From assembly GCF_000820165.1 (NCBI RefSeq), contig NZ_CDDD01000008.1, positions 83,244-147,243 of the forward strand: a stretch of DNA of 64,000 nucleotides. Reading direction: 5' to 3'. Numbering within the stretch: the stretch's first letter is position 1; each line of letters begins with the position of its first letter. This document shows, piece after piece, positions 9,427 through 20,220 of this stretch. The stretch is from Aeromonas taiwanensis (lineage in GTDB: Bacteria; Pseudomonadota; Gammaproteobacteria; Enterobacterales; Aeromonadaceae). The notes beneath the pieces were generated by a model, which did no database searches, had not been told where the DNA came from, and saw only the letters and a program-made list of their open reading frames with translations. The position numbers and the translations under genes are program-made.

Positions 9427-9443
9427 CTTAAGCGGACATTAAG
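9427..9443 (-). promoter_or_regulatory. PmrA-type box and eptA promoter region
   Basis: On the minus strand the sequence is CTTAAT-GTCCG-CTTAAG, two hexamers spaced by 5 nt, which fits the PmrA (BasR) consensus. A -10-like TAGGAT (9416-9411) lies where the box would overlap the -35 position (17-bp spacing), as expected for PmrA-activated promoters. Rest of the 9297-9604 gap: nothing else except the yebC terminator. Confidence 0.7.
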
Positions 9444-9487
9444 GGAGGTGGCGCGCAGAAAAGCGGGAGCAGGCAGAGTCTGGCGAA

Positions 9488-9516
9488 TAAAAAAACGGCA
9501 GCCTGTGGCTGCCGTT
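9488..9516 (-). terminator. Terminator downstream of yebC
   Basis: ACGGCAGCC / GGCTGCCGT stem with a 4-nt loop; on the minus strand it is followed by a U run (A7 on the plus strand). It lies about 90 bp after the yebC stop. The stem is almost the same as the nagBAC terminator. Confidence 0.8.
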
Positions 9517-9604
9517 GTTGGTGCGGGTTGCGAGGTGGACGCTCAGGGACGTTGCCGCCTCGCCGAAGGGGGATGCCGCCATTGCGGCCCCCTCCAGGGC
9601 GGGA

Positions 9605-10345
9605 TTACAGGGTCGCCGCCACTTCGTCGGAGATGGAGCCGTTGTGGTACACCTCCTGCACGTCGTCCAGATCTTCCAGCATGTCGATGAGGCGCATCAG
9701 CTTGGGGGCGGTCTCCGCATCCAGCTCCGCCTCGGTGGAGGCGATCATGGTCACTTCGGCGCTCTCGGGCTTGAAGCCGGCGGCTTCCAGACCGTCCAGC
9801 ACGGTGCCGAAGTCGTTCGGGGTGGTGTACACCTCGATGGTGCCGTCTTCTTCGGTCACCACGTCGTCGGCACCCGCTTCCAGGGCGGCGTCCATCAGGG
9901 CATCTTCATCGGCACCCACGAAGGTCAATACGCCCTTCTTGGTGAACAGATAGGCCACGGAGCCGTCGGTCCCCAGGTTGCCGCCGCACTTGCTGAAGGC
10001 GTGACGCACTTCGGCCACGGTGCGGTTGCGGTTGTCGGTCAGGCACTCCACCATGACGGCGGAACCGGCTGGGCCGTAACCTTCGTACACGATGGTCTCG
10101 AGCTGTTCGCCGTCACCACCGCCGGCGCCACGCTGGATGGCACGGTTGATGGTGTCACGGGTCATGTTGCTGGTCAGGGCGGCGGCCACCGCGGCACGCA
10201 GGCGCGGGTTGTTGGCCGGGTCGGCATCACCCAGACGCGCGGAGGTGGTGATTTCGCGGATCAGCTTGGTGAAGATCTTGCCGCGCTTGGCGTCTTGCGC
10301 CGCCTTGCGGTGTTTGATGTTGGCCCATTTACTGTGACCTGCCAT
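9605..10345 (-). CDS. yebC: YebC/PmpR family protein
   Basis: Conserved DUF28 protein of 246 residues, starting [23 protein letters not shown], the hallmark of the family. It has three domains and an acidic surface ([17 protein letters not shown]). Family members were long annotated as DNA-binding regulators; newer work links YebC/TACO1 proteins to ribosomes translating proline-rich stretches. It lies downstream of aspS on the same strand (about 104 bp gap), the usual gammaproteobacterial neighbourhood. Identity is secure; the exact role is less so. Confidence 0.95.
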   Translation of the reverse strand: MAGHSKWANIKHRKAAQDAKRGKIFTKLIREITTSARLGDADPANNPRLRAAVAAALTSNMTRDTINRAIQRGAGGGDGEQLETIVYEGYGPAGSAVMVECLTDNRNRTVAEVRHAFSKCGGNLGTDGSVAYLFTKKGVLTFVGADEDALMDAALEAGADDVVTEEDGTIEVYTTPNDFGTVLDGLEAAGFKPESAEVTMIASTEAELDAETAPKLMRLIDMLEDLDDVQEVYHNGSISDEVAATL

Positions 10346-10411
10346 AGGGACTCTCCGTTATAGTTTGAAATTTCAGTAACACAGGTTGCGACTGCGCGGG
10401 GGGAAACGGGA

Positions 10412-10433
10412 AAGGCCGCATTGCTGCGGCCTT
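10412..10433 (-). terminator. Hairpin between aspS and yebC
   Basis: AAGGCCGCA / TGCGGCCTT, a 9-bp perfect stem with a 4-nt loop just after the aspS stop. It lacks a good U run, so it is probably a weak or partial terminator. Confidence 0.5.
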
Positions 10434-10449
10434 CGGTGCCTGTGAAGGC

Positions 10450-12216
10450 TTATTCGTCGCCCTTGACGGTGGTCGCAATCGCCAGCTCGCCCAGTTGGGC
10501 CGGGTTGGCAAAACTCGGGGCATCTGTCATCAGACAGGCGGCCGCAGTGGTTTTCGGGAAGGCGATGACATCCCGGATGTTGTCGGTACCGGTCAACAGC
10601 ATGCTGAGGCGATCCAGACCGAACGCCAGGCCGGCGTGGGGCGGGGTGCCGTATTTCAGGGCATCCAGCAGGAAGCCGAACTTCAGGCGCTGCTCGTCCG
10701 GGGTGATCCCCAGGATGTCGAACACGGTGGACTGCATCTCGCTGTTGTGGATACGGACTGAACCGCCACCCACTTCGTAGCCGTTGATCACCATGTCGTA
10801 GGCATTGGCGTAGGCACCCAGCGGGTTGGCCTTGAGCTCGTCCGGGCCCAGGTTGCTCGGCGCGGTGAAGGGGTGGTGCATGGCAGCCAGACCGCCTTCG
10901 CCATCTTCCTCGAACATGGGGAAGTCGATGACCCACAGGGGCTTCCAGACGTTCTCCACCAGGCCCAGATCGCGGCCCACCTTCAGACGCAGGGCGCCCA
11001 TGGCGTCGCACACCACCTTCTTGGAGTCGGCGCCGAAGAAGATGATGTCGCCATCCATCGCACCGGTGCGGGCCAGGATCTCGCGCACGATGGCGTCGGA
11101 GAGGAACTTGGCCACCGGAGACTGCACGCCTTCGATGCCGTTGGCCGCTTCGTTGACCTTCATCCAGGCCAGGCCCTTGGCACCGTAGATGCCGACAAAC
11201 TTGGTGTACTCGTCGATCTGCTTGCGAGAGAGCTCGGCGCCGCCCGGCACTTTCAGAGCCGCCACGCGGCCTTTCGGATCGTTGGCGGGGCCCGCGAACA
11301 CGGCGAACTCGACGGAGGTCAGCAGATCAGCCACATCCACCAGCTCCATCGGCAAACGCAGGTCCGGCTTGTCGGAGCCGAAACGACGCATGGCTTCGTC
11401 GAAGGTCATGATGGGGAAGTCGCCCAGATCCACGTTCAGGATGTGCAGCCACAGCTTGCGGATCATCTCTTCCATGATCTCACGCACCTGGGGCGCGGTC
11501 ATGAAGGAGGTCTCCACGTCGATCTGGGTGAATTCCGGCTGGCGGTCGGCACGCAGGTCTTCGTCGCGGAAGCACTTGACGATCTGGTAGTAGCGGTCAA
11601 AGCCGGACATCATCAGCAGCTGCTTGAACAGCTGGGGGGACTGCGGCAGGGCATAGAACTTGCCCTTGTGCACGCGGCTCGGCACCAGGTAGTCACGGGC
11701 CCCTTCCGGAGTGGCCTTGGTCAGCATCGGGGTCTCGATGTCGAGGAAGCCGTGCTCGTCCATGAAGCGACGCACGAAGGCACTGGCCTTGGCGCGGGTC
11801 TTCAGGTACTTGGCCATCTCGGGACGGCGCAGGTCCAGGTAGCGGTACTTGAGGCTCACCTCTTCGCTGTTGACCTGGTTGAAGTCCAGCGGCAGCGGCT
11901 CGGCACGGTTGATGATGGTGAGCTCGTGGGCGAACACCTCGATGGCGCCGGTGGCCATGTCGCTGTTGCGCTGTGACTCCGGACGGGTGCGCACCACGCC
12001 GGTCACCTGGATGCAGAACTCGCCGCGCAGCTCGGAGGCCAGGGCAAAGGCGTCCGGCTTGTCCGGATCGAAGAACACCTGCACGATGCCTTCACGATCG
12101 CGCATGTCGATAAAGATGAGGCCGCCGAGATCACGACGACGATGGACCCAACCGCACAATGTAATGGTCTGCCCGGCATGGGCCTCATTGACCTGTCCGC
12201 AATAGATAGAGCGCAT
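10450..12216 (-). CDS. aspS: Aspartyl-tRNA synthetase
   Basis: Class II synthetase charging tRNA-Asp; 588 residues, bacterial-type length. It has an N-terminal OB-fold anticodon domain (about 1-105), then a class II core with motif 2 ([18 protein letters not shown]) and motif 3 ([13 protein letters not shown]). The bacterial GAD insertion lies at about 290-420. The start [16 protein letters not shown] is conserved. Its probable promoter leaves an untranslated leader of about 300 nt. Divergent from yecE; upstream of yebC. Confidence 0.98.
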   Translation of the reverse strand: MRSIYCGQVNEAHAGQTITLCGWVHRRRDLGGLIFIDMRDREGIVQVFFDPDKPDAFALASELRGEFCIQVTGVVRTRPESQRNSDMATGAIEVFAHELTIINRAEPLPLDFNQVNSEEVSLKYRYLDLRRPEMAKYLKTRAKASAFVRRFMDEHGFLDIETPMLTKATPEGARDYLVPSRVHKGKFYALPQSPQLFKQLLMMSGFDRYYQIVKCFRDEDLRADRQPEFTQIDVETSFMTAPQVREIMEEMIRKLWLHILNVDLGDFPIMTFDEAMRRFGSDKPDLRLPMELVDVADLLTSVEFAVFAGPANDPKGRVAALKVPGGAELSRKQIDEYTKFVGIYGAKGLAWMKVNEAANGIEGVQSPVAKFLSDAIVREILARTGAMDGDIIFFGADSKKVVCDAMGALRLKVGRDLGLVENVWKPLWVIDFPMFEEDGEGGLAAMHHPFTAPSNLGPDELKANPLGAYANAYDMVINGYEVGGGSVRIHNSEMQSTVFDILGITPDEQRLKFGFLLDALKYGTPPHAGLAFGLDRLSMLLTGTDNIRDVIAFPKTTAAACLMTDAPSFANPAQLGELAIATTVKGDE

Positions 12217-12343
12217 GGACTTCTTCCTTCGAAATGGTAGAGAGACGGTTCATCCTGGGTCGCCGGGCACGACTGGCAAGCACCGTCTGTCTCACAGCTG
12301 GCCAGATCCTGCTTCTTGCCCGGTTTGAAATCTGTCTCGGGTC

Positions 12344-12364
12344 GTCCGGCTCCCCGAGCCGGAC
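12344..12364 (-). other. Stable hairpin in the aspS leader
   Basis: Perfect 9-bp stem GTCCGGCTC / GAGCCGGAC with a 3-nt loop, inside the predicted 300-nt aspS 5' leader. No U run follows in the aspS direction. A possible RNA control element; purely inference. Confidence 0.4.
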
Positions 12365-12528
12365 TCTTGCCGCCAATGCCGGCGCGTCCCCGCGATCCCG
12401 GCGGGATGACGAATGGGGGCGAAGGCGTTGGCAAGCGTCGTTGTCTGGCAACTGCCGGGCCGCGATCATCGCCACCCGGGGTGGACGGCCGCGCGCGTCA
12501 CAACAATTTGGCAAACAAAAGGGTTGGC

Positions 12529-12558
12529 ATTATAGAGGAAAACCTCCATTTGGGTAAA
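12529..12558 (-). promoter_or_regulatory. Probable aspS promoter
   Basis: On the minus strand: TTTACC (12558-12553), 18-bp spacer, perfect TATAAT (12534-12529). Transcription would start near 12522, giving a leader of about 300 nt. Elsewhere in the 12217-12645 gap I see only the leader hairpin and the yecE ribosome site. Confidence 0.6.
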
Positions 12559-12645
12559 ATGGCCCGCAGCCTCCTTTGCCCTGTTTTTTGTTGTTCTCGC
12601 GCAAAAAGGAGGAGAAACCCCCTCACCACGCAGACAGGAACCGTC

Positions 12646-13494
12646 ATGAGCCTCTATTTGGGCCTGCCCCAGTGGTCACATCCGGCCTGGCCCGGTCAAC
12701 TTCTGGGCATGAATGTCAAACCCGCCGAACACCTCGCCCACTACGCCCGGGTGTTCAACACCGTGGAGGGCAACACCACCTTCTACGCCTCGCCGACCCC
12801 GGAGACGGTGCAGCGCTGGGCCGATGCGGTTCCCGCCCACTTTCGCTTCAGCTTCAAGTTTCCGCAGGCCATCAGCCACCAGAGCGATCTGGTGAGCGCG
12901 GACAAACAGGTCAGCGACTTTATCCGCCTGCTGGCCCCCCTGCACGACAAGCTGGGGCTGCTCAAGCTGCAACTGCCCGCCCGCTTCGGCCCCGACGGGC
13001 TGCCACGCCTGCAGGCCTTCTTCGAGCGCCTGCCGGGGGAGTTTCGCTACGCTCTCGAGGTGCGCCACCCGGACTTCTTCGCCAAGGGGGAGGCCGAGCG
13101 TGCCCTCAACCGGATGCTGATGGAGAAGGGGGTGAACCGCATCATGCTCGACAGCCGGCCGCTCTTCTCGGTGCCCGCCACCTCGGCCGCCCTGGTGGAT
13201 GCCCAGGGCAAGAAGCCAAGGCTACCGGTGCACCTGCTGGCCACCGCCAGCGCCCCCGTGGTGCGGCTCATCGGCCTGCCGGATCCCGCCGCCAACCACC
13301 CCTTCCTGCCGGGCTGGCTCCCCCGCTGGCAGCAGTGGCTGGCCGAGGGGAAGGATCTCTACCTCTTCATCCACACCGCCGACAACGTCCAGGCCCCCGC
13401 ACTGGCCCGCCAGGTGACCCGTCTGCTGGGGCAAGAGATGGCCCCCTGGCCGGGAGAAAACGATCGCGCGCACCAGGGTGTGCTGCCCTTTTGA
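12646..13494 (+). CDS. yecE: DUF72 family protein YecE
   Basis: Conserved cytoplasmic TIM-barrel protein of unknown function (DUF72). It has 282 residues from MSLYLGLPQWSHPAWPGQLL; further in-frame sequence upstream has no family similarity and was excluded. Typical features are LGLPQWSHPAW, VEGNTTFYASP and FRFSFKFPQAISH. E. coli also has yecE beside cmoAB and aspS, which supports the name. There is no membrane segment and no known reaction. Confidence 0.92.
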   Translation: MSLYLGLPQWSHPAWPGQLLGMNVKPAEHLAHYARVFNTVEGNTTFYASPTPETVQRWADAVPAHFRFSFKFPQAISHQSDLVSADKQVSDFIRLLAPLHDKLGLLKLQLPARFGPDGLPRLQAFFERLPGEFRYALEVRHPDFFAKGEAERALNRMLMEKGVNRIMLDSRPLFSVPATSAALVDAQGKKPRLPVHLLATASAPVVRLIGLPDPAANHPFLPGWLPRWQQWLAEGKDLYLFIHTADNVQAPALARQVTRLLGQEMAPWPGENDRAHQGVLPF

Positions 13495-13566
13495 GCGGCG
13501 CTCTCCCCGCCCCTTCCCCGACGCTAAAAAAAGCCGTTTTTTTGTGGCCCCACGGGGCTTGGCGTC

Positions 13567-13595
13567 AAGACAAACGCCGACCTTTCCTCTACACT
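13567..13595 (+). promoter_or_regulatory. Possible cmoAB promoter
   Basis: AAGACA, 17-bp spacer, TACACT (13590-13595). A moderate sigma-70 match. In the rest of the 13495-13828 gap I see only an A7/T7 repeat (13525-13543) of doubtful meaning. Confidence 0.35.
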
Positions 13596-13609
13596 AGCGC
13601 CCCAAGTAA

Positions 13610-15546
<1,937 letters not shown>

Positions 15547-15598
15547 CCGATGGCGGCTGTGGAAGTTACACTGACCCAATTCCAGGAAGCACAGTTAA

Positions 15599-16387
15599 AT
15601 GAATGACATGAAAAGCAAATTAAAAGGAATGACCCTGCTCTCCCTGCTCAGTCTCGGCGGGTGTGTCAGTATGGAAAAAGCCCCCCCGGTCCCGACCCTG
15701 ACGCTGGCCGAGCTGCGCAACGAGATTGCCCTGAGCGAGCAACGCCTGCAAACATCCATGGAACAGCAACAGAAGCAGTACGTGCAGCAACAGCACCTGC
15801 TGGTTCAGCTCAACACCGATGTCACCAACATGAAAGAGTCCGTGAACAAAGTCGACAGCAAGCTCGATCAACTGCCGCCAGAGCCGCCCAAGGCCATGCC
15901 CATCCCCACCGAGAAGTGCCCAGCCCCGAGCCAGGGTCACACGGTCGACGGCAAGCTGCTGGTGGGTGAAGCCGAGTGGATCTGGGTTGACGCCGCCAAC
16001 GACGCCTTCCAGGCCCGGGTCGATACCGGTGCCACCACCTCCTCCATCAGCGCCCAGGAGATCACCATCTTCGAGCGCAACGGCAAGAACTGGGTGCGCT
16101 TCTTCCTGAGCCACCAGGAGATGGACGACAAGATCCAGATCGAGGCGCCTCTGGTGCGCCACGTGCGGGTGCGCCAGGCCTCCGCCGACGACCTCGACCG
16201 CCGTCCCGTGGTGCGCCTCACCGTGCGCATCGGCGACATGACCGAGAAGGCCGAGTTTACCCTGAAAGACCGCAGCGACATGACCTTCCCCGTGCTGCTG
16301 GGCCGTGAGTTCCTCAAAGACATCGCCGTGGTCGACGTGGCCCGCGAATATATCCAACCCAAACCCAAGCTCAAGGATGTGAAATAA
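15599..16387 (+). CDS. Retropepsin-like lipoprotein (PF05618, Zn_protease / RimK-associated family)
   Basis: 262 residues. The signal ends in a lipobox (LSLGGC, C22), so it is a lipoprotein; a glutamine-rich coiled coil spans about 38-95. The C-terminal domain is an aspartic, retropepsin-like fold with the active-site motif DTGATTSSIS (D142) and a second conserved part LLGREFLKDIAVVDV. This family was once called an ATP-dependent zinc protease, but the motif is that of an aspartic protease. First gene of a three-gene cassette: the transglutaminase-7TM gene starts 4 bp after its stop, then the ATP-grasp gene. By the comparative genomics of Iyer and colleagues on amidoligase systems, it may process a peptide tag made by the ligase; the substrate is unknown. 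The start is ATG at 15599; ATG at 15608 is an alternative. Confidence 0.85.
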   Translation: MNDMKSKLKGMTLLSLLSLGGCVSMEKAPPVPTLTLAELRNEIALSEQRLQTSMEQQQKQYVQQQHLLVQLNTDVTNMKESVNKVDSKLDQLPPEPPKAMPIPTEKCPAPSQGHTVDGKLLVGEAEWIWVDAANDAFQARVDTGATTSSISAQEITIFERNGKNWVRFFLSHQEMDDKIQIEAPLVRHVRVRQASADDLDRRPVVRLTVRIGDMTEKAEFTLKDRSDMTFPVLLGREFLKDIAVVDVAREYIQPKPKLKDVK

Positions 16388-16390
16388 TCC

Positions 16391-17929
16391 ATGGTTTCCC
16401 GTAAGCCGTTCTATCTGCTGGTCGCCCTGTTGTTCATCGTCGGCCTGGGAATGACGTTTTATCACCATGTCGCCCTGGACGTGCCCCTCACGCCCGGTGA
16501 AAAACGTCAGATCTGGTCCATCGAGGCCAAGCTCGAGTTCGAGGCGACCGGCGAACCCGTCATCGCCTCCCTGGCCATTCCGGGCACCCAGCCCGGCTTC
16601 ACCCTGATGAACGAGAACGCCGCGAGCCCGGGTTATGGCCTGTCGTTCGTGGAAAAGGACGGGGATGCCCGCGCCGAGTGGTCCATCCGCAGTGCCTCCG
16701 GCCGCCAGGAGCTCTACTACCGCGTCGACATGATGGCGGATGCCCACGCCAAGCCGGCCGCGAATCCGCAGCCGCCCGCCATCGAGAAGCAGATCGAGAG
16801 CGAGCCTTACGCCACCGCCATGAAGCAGATCCTGGAGCGCGCCCAGGAGCGTTCCGCCGACGGCTACACCCTGACCCGCGAGATCATCAAGGAGATCGAG
16901 AAGCAGGAGCAGAACGCCGAGCTGCTGAAATCCCACAAGAGCCGTGCCAACCTGATCGCCGAGCTGCTGAACAACGCCGACGTCCCGGCCCGCGTCGTCC
17001 ATGCCCTGAGCCTGGAAGATGGCCGCCGCCGTCAGGAGCTGGTGGACTACCTGCAGGTGTTCAACAGCCCGACCGACTACAAGCTGTTCAACCCGCAAAG
17101 CGGTGAACAGGGTCAACCGGCCAACCTGCTGCTGTGGGAGTACAACTCCGGCGCCCTGCTGGACGTCACCGGCGGCCACAACTCCCGCGTCACCTTCTCG
17201 ATGATCGAGCAGGAGCAGCCGGTGAACGTGGCCCTGGCCCAGAAGTTTGAAAAATCGGAGATGATGAACTTCTCCATCCACAGCCTGCCCCTGGAAGAGC
17301 AGGCCCTGTTCAAGGGGCTGCTGCTGATCCCCATCGGCGTGTTGATGGTGGTGTTCCTGCGGGTCATCGTGGGGATCAAAACCTCGGGCACCTTCATGCC
17401 GGTGCTGATCGCGGTCGCCTTCATCCAGACCTCCCTCGTCACCGGTCTGGTGGGCTTCCTGTTGATCGTCGGCACGGGTCTGGTGATCCGCTCCTACCTC
17501 TCGCGGCTCAACCTGCTCCTGGTGGCGCGGATATCGGCGATCATCATCATGGTGATCTCGATGATCGGCATCTTCTCGGCCTTCGCCTTCAAGCTGGGGC
17601 TGACCGACGGCATGAAGATCACCTTCTTCCCGATGATCATCCTCTCCTGGACCATAGAGCGCATGTCCATCCTGTGGGAGGAAGAGGGCCCGAAAGAGGT
17701 GTTCCGCCAGGGCGGCGGCTCCCTGCTGGTGGCCGTCATCGCCTACCTCGCCATGGACAACGAGCTCATCCGTCACCTCACCTTCAACTTCCTCGGCCTG
17801 CAGCTGGTGCTGATGGCGACCGTGCTGTTGATGGGCAACTACACCGGCTACAAGCTGAGCGAACTCAAGCGCTTCAAGCCGCTGGTGGACGAGATGAAGT
17901 CTGGTGCCACCCCGGGTAAGGACAAGTAA
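16391..17929 (+). CDS. Inactive transglutaminase fused to seven membrane helices
   Basis: 512 residues. One N-terminal membrane anchor (about 6-25) is followed by a periplasmic region with a transglutaminase-like fold (about 30-300) and a bundle of about seven hydrophobic helices (about 312-490), e.g. GLLLIPIGVLMVVFLRVIVG. The pattern matches PF14400 plus PF14402. I see no Cys-His-Asp triad in the transglutaminase-like part, in line with the family being called inactive; in fact the region has no cysteine. It lies between the retropepsin-like lipoprotein and the ATP-grasp gene with gaps of 3 bp on each side. It is probably a membrane scaffold or peptide-binding partner (inference). Confidence 0.85.
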   Translation: MVSRKPFYLLVALLFIVGLGMTFYHHVALDVPLTPGEKRQIWSIEAKLEFEATGEPVIASLAIPGTQPGFTLMNENAASPGYGLSFVEKDGDARAEWSIRSASGRQELYYRVDMMADAHAKPAANPQPPAIEKQIESEPYATAMKQILERAQERSADGYTLTREIIKEIEKQEQNAELLKSHKSRANLIAELLNNADVPARVVHALSLEDGRRRQELVDYLQVFNSPTDYKLFNPQSGEQGQPANLLLWEYNSGALLDVTGGHNSRVTFSMIEQEQPVNVALAQKFEKSEMMNFSIHSLPLEEQALFKGLLLIPIGVLMVVFLRVIVGIKTSGTFMPVLIAVAFIQTSLVTGLVGFLLIVGTGLVIRSYLSRLNLLLVARISAIIIMVISMIGIFSAFAFKLGLTDGMKITFFPMIILSWTIERMSILWEEEGPKEVFRQGGGSLLVAVIAYLAMDNELIRHLTFNFLGLQLVLMATVLLMGNYTGYKLSELKRFKPLVDEMKSGATPGKDK

Positions 17930-17932
17930 CAG

Positions 17933-18898
17933 ATGTGGTTCTGGCAGAAATACACCAGTCCGTGGAGCCTGTCCCAGGCAGGCATCCTCGGCATGAACAA
18001 GCGCAACCACTCCTACATCAGCCGCTATAACCCGCGCCGTCTCTACCCGCTGGTGGATGACAAGCTCAAGACCAAGCGCATCGCGCTGGACGCCGGGGTG
18101 ACGGTGCCGGAACTGATCGGCACCATCCGCGAGCAGCACGACGTGGGCCGCATCACGGCGCTGGTCAAGGAGTGGCCGGGCTTCTGCATCAAGCCGGCCC
18201 GCGGCTCCGGCGGCAAGGGGATCCTGGTGATCCTGCGCCAGGAGGACGGCCTCTTCTACAAGCCCAACGGCAGCGCCTGCAACGGCCAGGATCTGGAGCG
18301 CCATGTCTCCAACATACTGGCGGGCCTCTATTCCCTGGGCGGCAAGCCCGACGTGGCGCTGGTGGAAGGGCTCATCAACTTCGACGACGTGTTCGACGGC
18401 TACTCCTTCGAAGGGGTGCCCGATGCCCGGGTGATCATCTTCAAGGGGTTCCCGGTGATGGCCATGATGCGCCTCTCCACCTCGGCCTCCGACGGCAAGG
18501 CGAACCTGCACCAGGGCGCCGTGGGGGTGGGTCTGTGCCTGCGCACCGGCCGCGCCCTGCGGGCGGTGCAGTTTGGCGCCCCCTTGCGCCATCACCCGGA
18601 CACAGGCCTGGATCTCTACGATCTCAAGGTACCCCACTGGGACACCCTGCTGACCCTGGCGGCCTCCTGCTACGAGATGTCGGGCCTGGGCTACATCGGC
18701 ACCGACATGGTGCTGGACAAGTTCCGCGGCCCCATGCTGCTGGAGCTCAACGCCCGTCCCGGCCTCGCCATCCAGATCGCCAACGGCCGCGGCCTGGTGC
18801 CGAACCTCAAAACCATAGAGAAGCTGGGCCAGGTCAAGATGAACGTGGAGCAGCGGGTCAACTTCGCCAAGGATCACTTCGGCATCTTCGACGAGTAG
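17933..18898 (+). CDS. Alpha-L-glutamate ligase-like ATP-grasp protein
   Basis: 321 residues, soluble, no signal peptide. ATP-grasp signatures: KPARGSGGKGILVI (ATP-binding loop), a central YSFEGVPDARVI strand, and the metal-binding LELNARPGLAIQIAN near the C-terminus. Related to RimK and to the sugar-transfer-associated ATP-grasp family. Predicted to form an amide bond between an amino acid or amine and an acid using ATP; the real substrate is unknown. Last gene of the cassette, 3 bp after the transglutaminase-7TM gene and followed by a strong terminator. The tight three-gene order suggests one membrane-linked modification pathway. Confidence 0.88.
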   Translation: MWFWQKYTSPWSLSQAGILGMNKRNHSYISRYNPRRLYPLVDDKLKTKRIALDAGVTVPELIGTIREQHDVGRITALVKEWPGFCIKPARGSGGKGILVILRQEDGLFYKPNGSACNGQDLERHVSNILAGLYSLGGKPDVALVEGLINFDDVFDGYSFEGVPDARVIIFKGFPVMAMMRLSTSASDGKANLHQGAVGVGLCLRTGRALRAVQFGAPLRHHPDTGLDLYDLKVPHWDTLLTLAASCYEMSGLGYIGTDMVLDKFRGPMLLELNARPGLAIQIANGRGLVPNLKTIEKLGQVKMNVEQRVNFAKDHFGIFDE

Positions 18899-18922
18899 GC
18901 GATGACATCGTCCTTCCCTTGC

Positions 18923-18948
18923 AAAAACGCGCCCCTGGCGCGTTTTTT
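18923..18948 (+). terminator. Rho-independent terminator of the ATP-grasp cassette
   Basis: AAAAACGCGCC / GGCGCGTTTTTT stem with a short loop and T run, 24 bp after the stop. Between here and oxyR (18950-19195) I see no gene, only a small dyad TTGTCG-G-CGACAA at 19123-19135. Confidence 0.9.
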
Positions 18949-19195
18949 ATGGCCGCTCCTCACCGGAGCCGGGGAAGGCCGATCCCCGTCACATCCCCCG
19001 GCGGCGCCCCTTCAACGGCGCGCTACAAGGGGATAAGCTCCAGACGAATGAGGGGGTCGCCAGCCCATCGGCGCAGGCCACCCCATGTGCATGAGGCAGT
19101 GCGCCTGCCAGGGGGCACCGATTTGTCGGCGACAACGGGGTCTCTCGATGGTAGATTAATCAAATCAAATAGATAGCATCGATCGGGTTTCTCCT

Positions 19196-20110
19196 ATGCA
19201 ACGTTGGCCCAGCCTGAAACAGCTCCAGTATCTGGTCGCTCTGGACGAGCACAAGAATTTCAACCGCGCCGCCAAGGCCTGCCATGTCAGCCAGTCCACC
19301 CTGAGTACCGGGATCCAGACCCTGGAGGACATGATGAACCTGCAGCTGGTGGAGCGGGATCACAAGAGTTTCATCATGACGCCGGTCGGCATGGAAATCG
19401 TCGCGCGGGCGCGCAACCTGCTCTCCGATGCCCGGGATCTGATGGAGCTGGGCCAGCAGCAGGGGGGCGTCATGCACGGCACCGTCCGCCTCGGCTGCAT
19501 CCCCACCATAGCCCCCTTCCTGCTGAGCAAGCTGCTGCAGGTGTGCGGCAAGGCCTATCCCGAGCTGGAGCTGTTGCTGCGGGAAGACACCACCACCAAT
19601 TTGCTCAAGCAGCTGGAGCAGGGGCAGCTCGATCTGCTGATCCTCGCCCTGCCGGTGGAGATCGGCGGCTTCCACAGCAAGACGGTCGGCCAGGATCCCT
19701 TCCACATGGTGATGCCCTCCCACATGGCGGCGGGGCTGCACATGCCGTTCGACTACAAGGAGCTGCCCAACCAGAGCATCTTCCTGCTGGAGCGGGAGCA
19801 CTGCCTGACCGAGCACGCGGTGAGCGCCTGCCGGCTGCGGGACAAGAGCAAGATCAACCCGTTTGCCGCCACCAGCCTGCACACCCTGGTGCAGATGGTG
19901 GGCGCCGGCCTTGGCACCACCTTCCTGCCCCAGATGGCCATAGATGCCGGCATCCTCGACAACTCGGATCTGGTGGCTATTCCCCTGCCCGGGGAGAAGC
20001 CCTATCGGGAGATTGGCCTGGTGTGGCGCCCCAGCACCACCCGGGTGCAGACCTTCTACAAGATTGCCGAGCTGCTCGCGCCGCTCATCAACCCCAAGGG
20101 GGACGATTAA
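19196..20110 (+). CDS. oxyR: OxyR peroxide-sensing regulator
   Basis: LysR-type activator that turns on catalase and peroxidase genes when hydrogen peroxide oxidises two cysteines. It has 304 residues, the family length. An N-terminal winged helix contains FNRAAKACHVSQSTLSTGIQ. The redox pair sits in EHCLTEHAVSAC (C203 and C212), 9 residues apart as in E. coli C199/C208. VQMVGAGLGTTFLP matches the OxyR C-terminal domain. ATG start after GGGTTTCTCCT. It is a separate unit from the ATP-grasp cassette. Confidence 0.93.
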   Translation: MQRWPSLKQLQYLVALDEHKNFNRAAKACHVSQSTLSTGIQTLEDMMNLQLVERDHKSFIMTPVGMEIVARARNLLSDARDLMELGQQQGGVMHGTVRLGCIPTIAPFLLSKLLQVCGKAYPELELLLREDTTTNLLKQLEQGQLDLLILALPVEIGGFHSKTVGQDPFHMVMPSHMAAGLHMPFDYKELPNQSIFLLEREHCLTEHAVSACRLRDKSKINPFAATSLHTLVQMVGAGLGTTFLPQMAIDAGILDNSDLVAIPLPGEKPYREIGLVWRPSTTRVQTFYKIAELLAPLINPKGDD

Positions 20111-20220
20111 GACCCGCTTGCCGTGCGCAGTTGTGCGTGCGGCAAGCCGTTATGCTCTCATTCAGGTACCAGGCAGGATCATCGTCTATGATGAATCCCG
20201 AGCCCTATCAAGGAGTTGAG

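Noticed and set aside
12003..12434. Possible leader peptide frame before aspS
   Set aside because: It overlaps the aspS start out of frame, has no good ribosome site and no codon pattern suggesting a regulatory peptide.
15620..18877. Open frame of 1085 codons on the minus strand
   Set aside because: It is opposite three well-supported genes, is rich in His, Gln and Gly runs typical of antisense frames in GC-rich DNA, and has no family signature.
19123..19135. Dyad TTGTCG-G-CGACAA upstream of oxyR as an OxyR operator
   Set aside because: It is short and does not fit the four-ATAG spacing of OxyR sites; I kept it only as a note.
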